A stretch of 8,375 nucleotides of DNA from Chloroflexota bacterium (GTDB taxonomy: Bacteria; Chloroflexota; Anaerolineae; Caldilineales; Caldilineaceae), in contig QEUW01000341.1 of assembly GCA_003577005.1 (NCBI GenBank), forward strand, positions 1 through 8,375, written 5' to 3'. The notes under the pieces were generated by a model that was not told the DNA's origin, ran no database searches, and worked only from the letters and a program-made list of their open reading frames with translations. Each line of letters opens with the position of its first letter. Position 1 is the stretch's first letter. Shown piece after piece: positions 7,866 to 8,375 of this stretch. The translations under genes were made by a program, and so were the position numbers.

Positions 7866-7900
7866 CAGAAGCCAGGTTTTTGGGAAAAGCCTGGCTTCTG
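7866..7900 (+). terminator. Strong hairpin after mfd, probable terminator
   Basis: A 16-bp stem (7866-7881 with 7885-7900, one G-T wobble) with a GGG triloop begins 6 bp after the mfd stop codon. The arms read CAGAAGCCAGGTTTTT and AAAAGCCTGGCTTCTG. No long T tract follows (only TT before CCGG), so termination could rely on the very stable stem or on another factor. Its place between convergent genes suggests it ends mfd transcription. Confidence 0.65.
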
Positions 7901-7907
7901 TTCCGGT

Positions 7908-7953
7908 TATCCCACATTTATCCCACAAATTTGTGTGGGATAAATGTGGGATA
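7908..7953. repeat. Perfect 20-bp palindrome with internal 11-nt direct repeats
   Basis: Positions 7908-7927 are perfectly complementary to 7934-7953, with a 6-nt loop. Each arm is itself two near-copies of an 11-nt unit (TTATCCCACAT/TTATCCCACAA), so the site is two direct repeats facing two inverted copies. It sits between the mfd hairpin and the end of the convergent HMG-CoA synthase gene. It could act as a terminator for the - strand gene, though no T tract is seen on that side, or as a protein-binding site. Confidence 0.7.
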
Positions 7954-7986
7954 TGTTGTGTACCTTACAGGCTCCAGCACTCACCC

Positions 7987-8375
7987 CTATTGTGTGGCTA
8001 ATTTCCGGCGCATGCGCACATATTGTGCATAATCGATTGGTACACGTCGCCGTACATAGTCGCGTGTGGCGGGCGCGCGCGTCTGCTGACCACGAGGATG
8101 CGCTCTCCAGGCTGCGCCACATCCAACACCGCCGAGAGACCGATGAGCGCCGACCCGGCGTAGGTGTTGCCGATCTCGGCGACCAACAGCCCAACCTTCC
8201 ACTGGGCAGGTTTGAACCCCAACTCGGCCATGGCCCGCGTGGGAAACTTAGGGTTAGGCTGGTGAAAGACGACATGGTCGTAGTCGGCCGCCGTTGTCTC
8301 CATTGCCGCCATCATCTCTTCGGCCGCTGGCAGGATGTGACCAAAATAGCCAGGGTCACCGCTAAAGCGTTCGGC
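7987..8375 (-). pseudogene. Archaeal-type hydroxymethylglutaryl-CoA synthase, 3' part with C-terminal deletion and frameshift
   Basis: The gene enters from the right edge. HMG-CoA synthase condenses acetyl-CoA with acetoacetyl-CoA in the mevalonate pathway. Reading leftward from 8375, the frame gives AERFSGDPGYFGHILPAAEE, then VVFHQPNPKFP (containing the catalytic-type His), IGNTYAGSALIGLSAVLDVA and PGERILVVS, all typical of the archaeal/PksG-like family. After the Ser codon at 8085-8087 the expected SYGSGAGSDAF-type glycine-rich loop and following strand are missing in all frames. The original frame continues out of register to a stop at about 7998. A different frame resumes the family's C-terminus (APATRDYVRRRVPIDYAQY, from about 8073) and stops with TAG at 7987-7989. 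Loss of roughly 25 codons plus a frame change is inferred from recalled family sequence. It may be genuine decay or an assembly error in the GC-repeat at 8071-8083. Confidence 0.75.

Noticed and set aside
1390..7986. Insertion sequence, phage or plasmid functions
   Set aside because: No transposase, integrase or replication gene and no target-site duplication was found. The repeats are too short to encode anything.

Overview
This window looks like a chromosomal segment from a Chloroflexota bacterium, most likely of the Caldilineae/Anaerolineae type. That placement is an inference from four things: moderately high GC, a Pro/Thr-rich secreted protein typical of the phylum, an archaeal-type HMG-CoA synthase, and small heptamer/octamer repeat clusters between genes. 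No rRNA or marker gene is present to prove it.

Layout on the + strand: the 3' end of a CapA-type (poly-gamma-glutamate/capsule) metallophosphatase gene (to 374) with a hairpin terminator; a 304-bp gap carrying a good housekeeping promoter; a membrane-anchored DsbA/BdbD-type thiol oxidase (679-1389); a DsbB/BdbC-type quinone-linked oxidase whose C-terminus carries an extra membrane helix and a c-type cytochrome domain (1478-2371); a secreted, C-terminally anchored Pro/Thr-rich protein of unknown function (2473-3309); peptidyl-tRNA hydrolase pth (3406-4050); and, 2 bp later, the transcription-repair coupling factor mfd (4053-7859). A convergent - strand gene enters from the right edge: the 3' part of an archaeal-type HMG-CoA synthase (7987-8375). 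It appears to have lost its glycine-rich active-site segment and its reading frame near the C-terminus.

Functionally, the DsbA/DsbB pair forms an extracytoplasmic disulfide-forming module. Its DsbB partner may pass electrons to a fused cytochrome. pth and mfd form a housekeeping pair (ribosome rescue/translation recycling and transcription-coupled repair), an arrangement known from other bacteria.

The most unusual feature is a set of three small inverted clusters of 7- or 8-nt tandem repeats. One sits directly before the dsbB-like gene and one directly before pth. The third lies inside mfd, where it stays in frame and adds about 27 residues just before the RNA-polymerase-interacting domain. 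All three have a shorter left arm and a longer right arm, and the two clear ones have a loop of about 14-15 nt. Their unit sequences differ. This looks like one class of small palindromic repeat element, one copy of which is tolerated inside an essential-type repair gene. A fourth palindrome of a different kind (11-nt units) lies in the convergent intergenic region.
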